A stretch of DNA of 64,000 bases from Andreesenia sp964489735. Its GTDB lineage: Bacteria; Bacillota; Clostridia; Tissierellales; Gottschalkiaceae. Positions 7,649 to 17,241 of the stretch are shown in pieces (positions within the stretch are counted from its first letter, which is position 1; each line of letters begins with the position of its first letter). Location of the stretch: positions 1 to 64,000 of the forward strand of contig CAZBAL010000008.1 of the NCBI GenBank assembly GCA_964489735.1, given 5' to 3'. The position numbers and the translations under genes were made by a program. The notes below the pieces were generated by a model. That model was not told the DNA's origin and made no database searches. It saw only the letters and a list, made by a program, of their open reading frames with translations.

Positions 7649-9556
7649 ATGATAAAAGTTACATTACCTGATGGGGCTGTTAAGGAGTACGAAAAAGGCG
7701 TAAAGATAATGGATGTGGCAAAAGGAATAAGTGAAGGATTAGCTAGAGTGGTAGTTGGTGCTAGAGTTGATGGTCAGCTAAAAGGGCTTGACGAAAAACT
7801 TACAGAGGATAGCAATATAGAGCTGCTGAAGTTTGACGATGAAGGTGGAAAGGAAATATTCTGGCATACATCAGCTCATATGTTGGCTCAGGCTATCACT
7901 AGAGTTTTCCCAGAAGCTAAGTTTGCTATAGGGCCAGCTATTAAAGACGGATTTTATTATGATATAGATTTAGAGCACAGACTAACTCCAGAGGATCTTG
8001 AAGTTCTGGAAAAAGAGATGAAGAAAATAGCTAAAGAGGATTTCAAACTTGTAAGATCGATAATGCCTAGAGATGAAGCACTTGAATATCTGAAAGATAA
8101 AGGCGAGGTGTACAAGGTTGAACTTGTAGAGGATCTTCCTGAGGATTCTGAAATCTCTTTCTATACTGAAGGTGAGTTCACTGATCTTTGTAGAGGACCT
8201 CACTTACCTAGTACTAAGAAAGTTAAGGCTATTAAGCTTATGAGTATAGCTGGAGCATACTGGCGTGGAGATGAGAAAAGACCGATGCTTCAGAGAATTT
8301 ACGGTATCTCGTTTGAAAAACAGAAGGATTTAGATGCTTATCTTGAAATGGTTGAGGAAGCTAAGAAGAGAGACCACAGAAAGCTTGGAAAAGAGTTAGA
8401 CCTGTTCACAATGCATACAGAAGGACCAGGGTTTCCATTCTTCCATCCAAAAGGGATGATTCTTTGGAACAATATCCAGAATTTCTGGAGAGAAGAGCAT
8501 AAGAAAAGAGGATACGGAGAAATAAAAACTCCTTTAGTGCTGAACGAAGCATTATGGCACCAGTCTGGACACTGGGATCACTATAAGGAAAACATGTATT
8601 TCACTAAGATAGATGAAGGTGATTATGCGATTAAGCCTATGAACTGTCCAGGGGCTATGATCATATTCAAATCTAATATGTATTCGTATAGAGATTTCCC
8701 ACTTAGATGGGCTGAACTTGGTCAGGTTCACAGACATGAACTTGCAGGTTCACTTCACGGACTTATGAGAGTTAGAACATTTACACAGGACGATGCTCAT
8801 ATATTCATGCTACCTGAGCAGGTAAAAGATGAGCTTATAGGCGTAATTGAGCTTGCAGATGAGATTTACTCTGCATTCGGATTCAAATACCATGTTGAAC
8901 TTTCAACTAGACCAGATGACTTCATGGGAGAGATTGAAGACTGGGACAGAGCTACAGATGACTTGAGATCGGCTCTTGAAGCTAAAGAGATTGATTATAT
9001 AATTAACGAAGGTGATGGAGCATTCTATGGTCCTAAGATAGATTTCCATCTAGAAGACAGCATTGGAAGAACTTGGCAATGTGCTACTATACAGCTTGAC
9101 TTCCAGATGCCTGAGAGATTTGACTTAACATACACTGGAAAAGACAATGAGAAGCACAGACCGGTTATGGTTCACAGAGCGATACTTGGAAGTATGGAAA
9201 GATTTATAGGAATACTGATTGAGCACTATGCAGGAAAATTCCCTGTATGGTTATCACCTGTTCAAGTGAAAATTCTTTCTATAGCTGATAAGTACAATGA
9301 TTATGCAGAAAAACTTAAAGCAGAATTTGAAGCAAAAGATATAAGAGTTGAAATAGATACAAGATCAGAAAAGATAGGATTTAAAATCAGAGAAGCTCAA
9401 CTTGAAAAAGTACCATATATGCTTATAGTTGGTGAAAAAGAGGAGAGCAATGGTGAAGTAGCTGTAAGAGCTAGAGAAGAGGGAGATATAGGTGCTATGA
9501 AGTCTGAAGATTTCATGGAGAAAGTTTTAGAGGAAATCAGAACTAAAGCTCAATAA
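7649..9556 (+). CDS. thrS: Threonine--tRNA ligase
   Basis: Class II aminoacyl-tRNA synthetase charging tRNA-Thr in the cytoplasm. At 635 residues it has the full bacterial layout: TGS domain (1-60), the second editing/additional domain with HTSAHMLAQA and the CRGPHLP segment, the class II catalytic core (FPFFHPKGMILWNNI; MNCPGAMIIFK; FYGPKIDFHLEDSIGR; HRAILGSMERFIGILIEH) and a C-terminal anticodon-binding domain. The start at 7649 lies eight bases after GAGGGAGG; an in-frame ATG at 7628 lies upstream of that site. Expression is controlled by the T-box leader at 7228. Confidence 0.97.
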   Translation: MIKVTLPDGAVKEYEKGVKIMDVAKGISEGLARVVVGARVDGQLKGLDEKLTEDSNIELLKFDDEGGKEIFWHTSAHMLAQAITRVFPEAKFAIGPAIKDGFYYDIDLEHRLTPEDLEVLEKEMKKIAKEDFKLVRSIMPRDEALEYLKDKGEVYKVELVEDLPEDSEISFYTEGEFTDLCRGPHLPSTKKVKAIKLMSIAGAYWRGDEKRPMLQRIYGISFEKQKDLDAYLEMVEEAKKRDHRKLGKELDLFTMHTEGPGFPFFHPKGMILWNNIQNFWREEHKKRGYGEIKTPLVLNEALWHQSGHWDHYKENMYFTKIDEGDYAIKPMNCPGAMIIFKSNMYSYRDFPLRWAELGQVHRHELAGSLHGLMRVRTFTQDDAHIFMLPEQVKDELIGVIELADEIYSAFGFKYHVELSTRPDDFMGEIEDWDRATDDLRSALEAKEIDYIINEGDGAFYGPKIDFHLEDSIGRTWQCATIQLDFQMPERFDLTYTGKDNEKHRPVMVHRAILGSMERFIGILIEHYAGKFPVWLSPVQVKILSIADKYNDYAEKLKAEFEAKDIRVEIDTRSEKIGFKIREAQLEKVPYMLIVGEKEESNGEVAVRAREEGDIGAMKSEDFMEKVLEEIRTKAQ

Positions 9557-9627
9557 ACTGTAATTTTAGCATCAGGCAGATAATTTCATCTGCTTGGTGC
9601 TTTTATAAATTTAAGAAGGTGGTAAAT

Positions 9628-10496
9628 ATGAATTTAGTCATGCTTTTTGAAGAGGATTTCGTAGATGAAGATACAGTTGAAATTATGGGAAGAAGACATA
9701 AACATATAATGGAAANNNNNNNNNNNNNNNNNNNNNNNNNNNNNNNNNNNNNNNNNNNNNNNNNNNNNNNNNNNNNNNNNNNNNNNNNNNNNNNNNNNNN
9801 NNNNNNNNNNNNNNNGTAGATGAAGATACAGTTGAAATTATGGGAAGAAGACATAAACATATAATGGAAATTCACAAGGCTGAGCCAGGAAAAAAACTTA
9901 TTGTGGGACTTATAAATGAGAAAATGGGTACAGGAGAAGTTGTGAATATTGATGATGAATCCGTTAGAATGAAAGTGTGTCTGGACATGGAACCACCGAA
10001 GCCTTCGAATATTGAAATTGTCATGGCAATGCCAAGACCAAAAGTATTCAAGAGGATAATTCAGGATCTCACAACCATGGGTGTTAAAAATATTTATATA
10101 ATAAAAACATGGAAAGTTGAGAAGAGTTTTTGGAATAGTCCCAAATTGAGTGAAAAAAGTTTGAAAGAAGCGATTGTATTAGGCTTGGAACAGGGAAAGG
10201 ATACAATTATGCCAAATATCAAAATTTTCAAGAGATTCCGCCCCTTTCTAGAAGACGAAATTCCTGGTATAATAATAGGTAAGAAGACGATAATCGCTCA
10301 TCCTGTTTCAGACAATAGTGACATAAAGATTGATGATAAAGAACAGCCTATTGTGCTGGCTATTGGTCCTGAGGGAGGTTTCATTGATTATGAAGTTGAA
10401 ATGTTTAAAAGATATGGATTTGAGTGTATCAGTCTTGGTGATAGAATATTGAGGGTAGAGACTGTACTGCCCTTTTTAATAGGGAGACTTTCATAG
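9628..10496 (+). CDS. rsmE: 16S rRNA (uracil-1498-N3)-methyltransferase, split by an assembly gap
   Basis: SPOUT-class methyltransferase that adds N3-methyl to U1498 of 16S rRNA. The reading frame starts at 9628 behind AAGAAGGTGG, enters the N-run at 9716, and resumes in another frame after it. If one copy of the 55-bp repeat and the 100 Ns are removed, the join is in frame and reads HIMEIHKAEPGKKL, giving about 237 residues, the normal family length. The C-terminal half has the SPOUT signature IGPEGGFIDYEVEMF and LGDRILRVETV. The apparent frameshift is an artefact. Confidence 0.9.
9661..9715. repeat. 55-bp contig-end duplication, left copy (second gap)
   Basis: Identical to 9816-9870. Both copies encode the same internal piece of RsmE (DEDTVEIMGRRHKHIME), as expected from unmerged contig ends. 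Confidence 0.93.
9716..9815. other. Assembly gap (100 N) inside rsmE
   Basis: Exactly 100 Ns flanked by identical 55-bp sequences. The likely real gap is zero, so about 155 bases are artificial. Confidence 0.97.
9816..9870. repeat. 55-bp contig-end duplication, right copy (second gap)
   Basis: Identical to 9661-9715; see the gap entry. Confidence 0.93.
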
Positions 10497-10508
10497 AAGA
10501 TTATGTTA

Positions 10509-10535
10509 AAGACCACAAGTGCAACTTGTGGTCTT
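10509..10535 (+). other. Perfect 12-bp hairpin between rsmE and the activase gene
   Basis: AAGACCACAAGT (10509-10520), loop GCA, ACTTGTGGTCTT (10524-10535). There is no T-run after it, and the next ribosome binding site follows within about 15 bases. It may be a weak terminator of rsmE, an RNA-processing or stabilising hairpin, or a translation control of the downstream gene. Confidence 0.6.
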
Positions 10536-10557
10536 AATATTATGATGGAGGTAGGAG

Positions 10558-13500
10558 ATGAAAGATATATTTAGGGTTGGTTTGGATGTTGGTTCAACCA
10601 CTGTAAAAATGGTAGCAATTGATATTCATGATAAGATTATTCATAAAAACTACAGAAGACATCTATCGGATGTCAGAAATGCTGTTAAGAATATAATAAT
10701 TGATGCTAAAGATGTTTTAAAAGATAAAGCGGTATCGATAAGCATAACTGGATCAGGTGGACTTTCTCTTGCAGATAGTTTGGATATTCCTTTTGTACAG
10801 GAAGTTATCGCATCTACTGAAGCAGTTGAAAAACTCGCTCCAGAGACAGATGTTGCAATTGAGCTCGGTGGTGAGGATGCTAAAATAACGTATTTCGGAC
10901 AGAGTCTTGAGCAGAGAATGAATGGAACTTGTGCGGGAGGTACAGGAGCATTCATAGATCAGATGGCATCGCTATTGAAAACAGATGCTTCTGGACTTAA
11001 TGACTATGCGAAAAATTACAGAACGATTTATCCTATAGCGTCTAGATGTGGTGTGTTTGCTAAATCAGATGTGCAGCCACTTCTTAATGAGGGGGCATCT
11101 AAAGAGGATATTTCCGTTTCGGTTCTTCAAGCTGTTGTAAATCAGACAATAAGTGGTCTGGCTCAAGGTAAGCCTATAAGAGGAAAGGTTGCATTTTTAG
11201 GAGGACCTCTTCATTTCTTGGACCAGCTTAGAGAGAGATTTATTGAGACATTGAATTTGCCGGATGAAGATATAGTTAAAACTGAAGATTCACATTATTT
11301 TGTGGCTATAGGTGCAGCTTATCTTTCTAAAGAAGAGGCAGCTGTTCCATTTGAGAGCATTTTAGAAAGACTTGAATCTGTTGAGACTGAAGGAAAAGAT
11401 CAGCAGGATTTCTTAAAGCCTCTTATTGCTAATGATGAGGAATACAATGAATTTGTCGAAAGACATAGTAAAGAAAAAGTAGCGGAAGTCGATATAAAGG
11501 AATACAACGGCAAGGCATTCTTAGGAATTGATGCAGGTTCTACTACGACTAAGGTTGCGCTTATCACTGAGGATGGAGAGCTTCTATTTTCGCATTATGG
11601 AAGTAATGAGGGAAAGCCGCTTCATTCTGTAATATATGCTCTTAAAGATCTTCAAAAGAAGATACATCCAGGTATAGAAATTGCAAATTCTGCAGTTACC
11701 GGATATGGGGAGCATCTTATAAAAGCTGCTCTTAGAATTGATATTGGAGAGATTGAGACTGTTGCTCACTACAAGGCTGCTGAATTCTTCCTGCCGGAAG
11801 TTGATTTCATACTGGATATCGGTGGGCAGGATATGAAGAGTCTTAAGATAAGACATGGCACTATAGATTCTATCATGCTTAATGAAGCTTGTTCATCGGG
11901 TTGCGGTTCGTTCATACAGACTTTCGCTGAAGGGCTTAATATGGATGTTAAGGAGTTTGCAAAAGTTGGACTTAGAGCTGAAAGACCGGTTGATCTGGGT
12001 TCTAGATGTACAGTTTTCATGAATTCTAAGGTTAAGCAGGCTCAGAAAGATGGAGCTACTGTTGCTGATATTTCTGCAGGTCTTGCGATATCTGTTATCA
12101 AGAATGCTCTTTACAAAGTTATCAGAATAAGAAATATGGATGAGCTTGGAGAGCATATAGTTGTTCAGGGTGGAACGTTCTATAATGATGCTGTTTTAAG
12201 AGCATTAGAAGAGATAACTGGAAGACATGTTATAAGACCGAATATTGCAGGAATTATGGGAGCTTTTGGATGTTCTATAATTGCCAGAGAGAGATATGTT
12301 GAAGGCAAAAAATCTAATATGATTGAGCTTTCTAAAATAGATGATTTTGAAGTTGAGACTTCTATGAGAAGATGTAAGCTCTGTGGAAACAGATGTCTCA
12401 TGACTATAAACCATTTCTCGGATGGAAGAGAGTTTGTATCAGGAAACAGATGTGAGAGAGGGCTTGGACTTGAGAAGAAGCTGTCTGAAATTCCTAATCT
12501 GTATCAATTTAAATATGACAGACTGTTTAAGTACTACAAACCTCTGAGAGAAGAGGAAGCAAAGAGGGGAACGATTGGAATACCAAGAGTTCTGAATATA
12601 TATGAGGATTATCCACTTTGGTTCACTTTCCTTACGGAACTTGGATATAAGGTTGTGATATCGGGTCGTTCATCGAAAGAGATATATGAGCTTGGAATGG
12701 AGACCATACACTCTGAATCAATGTGTTACCCTGCAAAACTCGTAAATGGACATGTTACGGACCTTATAAGAAAAGGTGTTAAGAAGATTTTCTACCCGAG
12801 CATTCCTTATACGGTTAAAGAGTTTGAAGATGCTGATAACCACTTCAACTGTCCTATAGTTACATCCTATCCGGAAGCTATAGACAAGAATGTTGATGAG
12901 ATTCATGAAAATGATATAAAATATTACTTCCCATTCCTGCCGGTTGATGATAGAAAGAGACTTGCAAAGAGAATGGCAGAAGAGCTGAAAGATGAGAATA
13001 TCCCTCTGGATGATATAAGAAGAGCTTTAAACAAGGCCTTTGAAGAGTGGGATAGATACAAAGCTGATGTTAGAGAAGAAGGCGAAAGAGCGTTAAAATA
13101 TATCGAAGACAATAATAAAAAAGGTATTGTGCTTTCAGGAAGACCATACCATATAGATCCAGAAATAAACCATGGTATACCTGAACTTATAACTTCTTAT
13201 GATATGGTAGTTCTTTCAGAAGATTCCATATGTCATCTTGCAGATAATGAAGCTAAGCTCAGAGTTGTAAATCAGTGGACATACCACTCCAGACTTTACA
13301 GAGCGGCTGAATATATAAGAGATAAGAAAAATATAGATATTATACAGCTGAACTCTTTTGGATGTGGACTTGATGCTGTTACTACCGATCAGGTTCAGGA
13401 GATGATGGAGAGATACGGAAAGATCTACACGGTAATAAAGATAGACGAAGTAAGTAACTTAGGTGCTGTTAGAATTAGACTTAGATCGCTGATAGCTGCG

Positions 13501-14808
13501 ATTGAAGAGAGAGATAAAAAAGGATTCATGCCTGAGAAGCAGTATGATATACCTGAGGTAGTAGAGTTTACTCAGAAGATGAAAGATGAGAACTATACTA
13601 TATTAAGTCCTCAGATGTCACCGATTCACTTTGACATAATAGAGCCTATTTTCCAGGAATATGGTTTCAATCTGAAAGTACTGAAACATGCAGATATGAA
13701 CACTATTGAAGAAGGACTGAGATATGTAAACAATGACGCATGCTATCCTGCTATCATAACTATTGGTCAGCTTATGGAGGCAGTGAATTCAGGAGAGTAT
13801 GATGTCAACAAGACTGCTCTCATAATGTCTCAGACTGGTGGTGGATGTAGAGCTACAAACTATATACCATTTATCAGAAAAGCGCTTAGAGATGCGGGGT
13901 ATCCGCAAATACCGGTAATTTCACTGAATGCGCAGGGTCTTGAGAAGAACGAAGGGTTTAAGATAAGTCTTGGACTTGCAAATAAAGCTATTATGGCTAT
14001 AGTATATGGTGATTTGTTTATGAGGCTTGTTTACAAAGTAAGACCATATGAGAAAGTCAAAGGATCTACGGATGCACTTCATATGAAGTGGCAGAAAATA
14101 TGTATAGACTCTCTGAGGAAAACAGGCAGCAAGAGAGTTTTTGATAAAAACATCAGAGGCATAATAAGAGATTTCGATAATATAGAGATTCATGAAGATA
14201 TGGTTAAACCAAAAGTAGGTGTAGTTGGTGAGATACTAGTGAAGTATCACCCAGTTGCAAATAATGATGTTATCAATCTTCTTGAGAAAGAGGGAGCAGA
14301 GGCGGTAAGCCCTGATTTACTAGACTTTTTCCTTTACAGTGCTTATGACAACAAGGTAAGATATGATCTACTTTCGGGAAGCTTAAAGGGAAGTCTGACA
14401 GGTTCTGCTGTTATAGGAGCTGTTCAGTTCTATAGAAAGAAAATGATTGAGGAGCTTGAAAAGAGCAAGAGATTTGAGCCGCCAAAACCTATAGAATATA
14501 TAGCGGAACTTGCATCTAGACATCTTTCGCTAGGTCACCAGACAGGTGAGGGATGGTTCCTTATGGGTGAGATGCTTGAACTCCTGGAAAGTGGGGTAAA
14601 TAATATAGTATGTCTTCAGCCTTTTGCGTGTCTGCCTAACCATATAGTTGGTAAGGGTATGATAAAAGAGCTTAGAAGGGCATATCCTCTTTCAAATGTA
14701 GCACCTATCGATTATGATGCTTCAGCAAGTGAAGTAAATCAGATTAACAGAATTAAGCTTATGTTATCGATAGCATTTAAAAATTTAGAAAAAGAAAAAG
14801 TAATCTAA
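10558..14808 (+). CDS. Acyl-CoA dehydratase activase (BadF/HgdC-like) fused to DUF2229 and HgdB-like domains
   Basis: Giant 1416-residue protein related to the ATP-dependent activator of 2-hydroxyacyl-CoA dehydratases and benzoyl-CoA reductase. There are two ASKHA ATPase modules: the first has GLDVGSTTVKM at 8-18 and the Fe-S cysteine in NGTCAGGTG (C125); the second has GIDAGSTTTK from residue 323 and the equivalent cysteine in NEACSSGCG (C445). A DUF2229 region follows with clustered cysteines C606, C609, C613 and C632, then a long C-terminal part resembling the HgdB/D subunit. The start follows ATGGAGGTAGGAG. No dehydratase subunits or CoA-transferase adjoin it, so the substrate is unknown. 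Family proteins of this fused length are widespread in anaerobes. Confidence 0.85.
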   Translation: MKDIFRVGLDVGSTTVKMVAIDIHDKIIHKNYRRHLSDVRNAVKNIIIDAKDVLKDKAVSISITGSGGLSLADSLDIPFVQEVIASTEAVEKLAPETDVAIELGGEDAKITYFGQSLEQRMNGTCAGGTGAFIDQMASLLKTDASGLNDYAKNYRTIYPIASRCGVFAKSDVQPLLNEGASKEDISVSVLQAVVNQTISGLAQGKPIRGKVAFLGGPLHFLDQLRERFIETLNLPDEDIVKTEDSHYFVAIGAAYLSKEEAAVPFESILERLESVETEGKDQQDFLKPLIANDEEYNEFVERHSKEKVAEVDIKEYNGKAFLGIDAGSTTTKVALITEDGELLFSHYGSNEGKPLHSVIYALKDLQKKIHPGIEIANSAVTGYGEHLIKAALRIDIGEIETVAHYKAAEFFLPEVDFILDIGGQDMKSLKIRHGTIDSIMLNEACSSGCGSFIQTFAEGLNMDVKEFAKVGLRAERPVDLGSRCTVFMNSKVKQAQKDGATVADISAGLAISVIKNALYKVIRIRNMDELGEHIVVQGGTFYNDAVLRALEEITGRHVIRPNIAGIMGAFGCSIIARERYVEGKKSNMIELSKIDDFEVETSMRRCKLCGNRCLMTINHFSDGREFVSGNRCERGLGLEKKLSEIPNLYQFKYDRLFKYYKPLREEEAKRGTIGIPRVLNIYEDYPLWFTFLTELGYKVVISGRSSKEIYELGMETIHSESMCYPAKLVNGHVTDLIRKGVKKIFYPSIPYTVKEFEDADNHFNCPIVTSYPEAIDKNVDEIHENDIKYYFPFLPVDDRKRLAKRMAEELKDENIPLDDIRRALNKAFEEWDRYKADVREEGERALKYIEDNNKKGIVLSGRPYHIDPEINHGIPELITSYDMVVLSEDSICHLADNEAKLRVVNQWTYHSRLYRAAEYIRDKKNIDIIQLNSFGCGLDAVTTDQVQEMMERYGKIYTVIKIDEVSNLGAVRIRLRSLIAAIEERDKKGFMPEKQYDIPEVVEFTQKMKDENYTILSPQMSPIHFDIIEPIFQEYGFNLKVLKHADMNTIEEGLRYVNNDACYPAIITIGQLMEAVNSGEYDVNKTALIMSQTGGGCRATNYIPFIRKALRDAGYPQIPVISLNAQGLEKNEGFKISLGLANKAIMAIVYGDLFMRLVYKVRPYEKVKGSTDALHMKWQKICIDSLRKTGSKRVFDKNIRGIIRDFDNIEIHEDMVKPKVGVVGEILVKYHPVANNDVINLLEKEGAEAVSPDLLDFFLYSAYDNKVRYDLLSGSLKGSLTGSAVIGAVQFYRKKMIEELEKSKRFEPPKPIEYIAELASRHLSLGHQTGEGWFLMGEMLELLESGVNNIVCLQPFACLPNHIVGKGMIKELRRAYPLSNVAPIDYDASASEVNQINRIKLMLSIAFKNLEKEKVI

Positions 14809-14856
14809 AAAAGCGATTTAATAATATAAAAAACAAACAACTTTGGTGGTGATTTT

Positions 14857-16293
14857 ATGCAAAGAAGAGTTGTGGGATTGATGCTTTTATCGGCAGTAGC
14901 TTCCGGCTCTACAGCTATGGCGTTTTCAGATGTTCAAAATCACTGGGCTGATATAGATATTGATAAACTGTCTGAACTGGATATATTATCAGGGTACGAA
15001 GATGGCACATTTAAGCCCAATGATCTGATCACAAGAGCCGAGGCTAGCAAGGTGATAACTTTAGCAAAGCAGCTTGATATTAAGAATAAAAAGAATTTAA
15101 ATTTACAGGATATTGATGAAACTCACTGGAGTTACGACTATGTTTTGACTTTGGCAAGCAATGGCTTCATAAAAGGGTATCCGGATGGAACTTTCAGACC
15201 GGATAAAAATATTACCAGAGAAGAATTTGCTACTATGATTTACAACACTCTAAAGCTAGAGTCTGGAAAATCCAGTAAATTCACTGATATAGGAGATAGT
15301 TATGCTAAGGAAGCCATAGAGAAACTTGCCAGTATAGGAGTTGTATCTGGTTATGAAGATGGCAGTTTCAAGCCTACTCAGAACATAACAAGAGGTGAGG
15401 CAACTTCAATGGTTTCTAGGGCTTTAAACATCCTCAGAAAATCAAATGAAAGTGAAGCCCTAAGTCTTTCGGAGCAGCTGAATAAACCGAAATACAGTAT
15501 AAATGAAAATGCAAATGGTGGCTTTACTCCTTCAGAAACTGCTAAAGACAGAATACTGGACGATGAAGAAGTTCTTGTAAAGGGTACAGCTCATGAAATG
15601 CTTAATCAGTTTAAATCTGAAGCATATAAGGCTGTATCTGGATTTGAGCCTAGCTTTACAGTTAGATTCGAAACCCCTGTGTTTCAGTCTGATGTAGAGG
15701 CATCGCTCTTGGAAGTTTTTGAAACTAGTTATGAAGGAAGTAGAGTATTAAATGTTTCAAGAATGAGTCAGATCGGAAATAATAATGGGCAGAATGTTGT
15801 TTATCAGATTAGATACAATCTTGAATACAACAGAAGTCTGACGGAAGAACAGCAGATAGATAGTGAGGTTAAAGCTTTAGTTCCGAAAATAGTCAATGAA
15901 TCTGTAAGTGATGAGGCTAAAGTCAGGGCAATATATGACTATATTATTCTGAATACAGTTTATGCTACAGACTACAAGACAAATCTAAAGACTGCTGAAG
16001 GATATTCGGTTTACTCACCTATGGCGATTTTGAAGTCAGGTAAGGCTATATGCAATGGTTACGCAGGACTTTTCTACAAGATGGCTAAAGAGGCGGGACT
16101 GGATGTACAGTATGAAGCTGGAAAAGTGATCACAATAGGTTCTGAAGAAAAGCATGCCTGGAACAAGGTGTTTATAGATGGTGAATGGAAATATATAGAT
16201 ACTACTTGGGGAGATAATGAAAGTCCTCAGGTAAATTATGCATACTTCTTAGTGGATAGAGCTGAATTCGCAAGAGACCATACTTTAAGGTAG
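14857..16293 (+). CDS. Secreted SLH-domain protein with a transglutaminase-like domain
   Basis: Exoprotein of 478 residues. A signal peptide ends near AMA|FSD. Three S-layer homology repeats (about 23-65, 85-127 and 145-188, each with GYEDG/GYPDGTFxP and an ITR motif) should anchor it to pyruvylated secondary cell-wall polymer. After a linker, the C-terminal domain is transglutaminase/protease-like, with a plausible Cys-His-Asp triad at C399 (AICNGYAGLF), H433 (KHAWNKV) and D448 (YIDTTWGD). It probably acts as a peptidase or crosslinking enzyme at the cell surface; the substrate is unknown. GGTGGTGATTTT precedes the ATG. Confidence 0.88.
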   Translation: MQRRVVGLMLLSAVASGSTAMAFSDVQNHWADIDIDKLSELDILSGYEDGTFKPNDLITRAEASKVITLAKQLDIKNKKNLNLQDIDETHWSYDYVLTLASNGFIKGYPDGTFRPDKNITREEFATMIYNTLKLESGKSSKFTDIGDSYAKEAIEKLASIGVVSGYEDGSFKPTQNITRGEATSMVSRALNILRKSNESEALSLSEQLNKPKYSINENANGGFTPSETAKDRILDDEEVLVKGTAHEMLNQFKSEAYKAVSGFEPSFTVRFETPVFQSDVEASLLEVFETSYEGSRVLNVSRMSQIGNNNGQNVVYQIRYNLEYNRSLTEEQQIDSEVKALVPKIVNESVSDEAKVRAIYDYIILNTVYATDYKTNLKTAEGYSVYSPMAILKSGKAICNGYAGLFYKMAKEAGLDVQYEAGKVITIGSEEKHAWNKVFIDGEWKYIDTTWGDNESPQVNYAYFLVDRAEFARDHTLR

Positions 16294-16397
16294 TTCGATA
16301 TAATTGAAGTTTTACAATGCTATTTGACTCCATACTGATATTTGATATGTATATAGGGTATATTATCAGATACGACAGTAGACAGGAGATGGTAGAA

Positions 16398-16712
16398 ATG
16401 GATTTCATTAGAGAACATTTTGGGAACTTCAGAAAGAAACATGAAGAGGTATTTGATGCTTACGATGAGTACGGAAAAAAGGTATATGACTCCGGACCGC
16501 TTGATGATAAGACAAAAACACTTATTAAGGTTGCGGTGTCATCTGCTGCAAAACAGCCTTATGCTATAAAGTCTCAGATAAGAAAAGCTAGAAAAGCAGG
16601 CTGCAGCTGGGAAGAAATCGAACATGCAATAATGTTGATTTCAACTACAACTGGTTTTCCAACTATGATGGAAGCATTAATAGCACTGAGAGAAGAAATG
16701 GGAGAGCTGTAA
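16398..16712 (+). CDS. Carboxymuconolactone decarboxylase-fold (AhpD-like) protein
   Basis: Small 104-residue all-alpha protein of the CMD/AhpD family, recognised by the LDDKTKTLIKVAVSSAA opening, the KAGCSWEEIEHAIMLI segment and the final FPTMMEALIAL helix. The redox CxxC of AhpD is absent: the equivalent stretch reads AAKQPYAIKSQI, so a peroxidase-reductase role is unlikely. The start at 16398 is nine bases after AGGAG; the ATG at 16389 abuts that site. It is a single-gene unit with its own terminator. Confidence 0.8.
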   Translation: MDFIREHFGNFRKKHEEVFDAYDEYGKKVYDSGPLDDKTKTLIKVAVSSAAKQPYAIKSQIRKARKAGCSWEEIEHAIMLISTTTGFPTMMEALIALREEMGEL

Positions 16713-16729
16713 TTCAGCTCTCTTTTTTT
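16702..16729 (+). terminator. Rho-independent terminator overlapping the stop codon
   Basis: GAGAGCTG (16702-16709) and CAGCTCTC (16715-16722), then seven Ts. The 5' arm is made of the last codons of the CMD-family gene. Confidence 0.85.
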
Positions 16730-16926
16730 ATATTTATTATTTAGTTATTATATATTTACAGTTTGTAACTGCATATTTGGTTATATTATATGTTCTAATT
16801 ATAGGTTATATAACATATGATTGGAAACTTCAATAAAATTAAATAAAAAATAAACATATACTTTAATAAAGTTAAAGATTGGCTTTAACATTATTAAAGT
16901 ATATAATAGGGTTAAGGAAGGGAAAT

Positions 16927-17229
16927 ATGATGAAAAATAATGCAGTCCCTGAGTGGATACTGAATTTAGAAGAAGAAGAACTGAATTTTATTAAAACATT
17001 TATTCTAAACTCTGGATCATTGAAAGAGATGGCTAATATATATGGAGTCACTTATCCAACTGTTAGACTTAGATTGGATAAGCTCATTCAAAAAATAAAA
17101 ATAGAGGATAGAATAGATGAAGATCCTTATGTATCTCTTATTAAGAGATATGCAGTAGATGAAAAGATAGATTTTGAAACAGCAAAAGTATTGATTAATG
17201 AGTATAGAAAAAATATTGAAAAAATCTAG
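16927..17229 (+). CDS. DUF2089-like small DNA-binding protein
   Basis: 100-residue protein with a helix-turn-helix-like centre (SGSLKEMANIYGVTYPTVRLRLDKLI) and a charged C-terminal helix, resembling DUF2089 proteins, which are thought to be transcription regulators. The start at 16927 follows GGAAGGGAAAT. It ends four bases before the ribosome binding site region of the next gene and is almost certainly co-transcribed with it, as DUF2089 genes often are with small membrane proteins. It may regulate its own operon (inference). Confidence 0.7.
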   Translation: MMKNNAVPEWILNLEEEELNFIKTFILNSGSLKEMANIYGVTYPTVRLRLDKLIQKIKIEDRIDEDPYVSLIKRYAVDEKIDFETAKVLINEYRKNIEKI

Positions 17230-17241
17230 GAGGTGAGTGAT

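Noticed and set aside
9628..10496. Frameshift or split gene in rsmE
   Set aside because: The frame change equals the 155 artificial bases (100 N + 55 duplicate); the gene is intact when collapsed.
16398..16712. AhpD-type peroxidase reductase partner for the peroxiredoxins
   Set aside because: The CxxC active site of AhpD is absent and the gene is 28 kb away.
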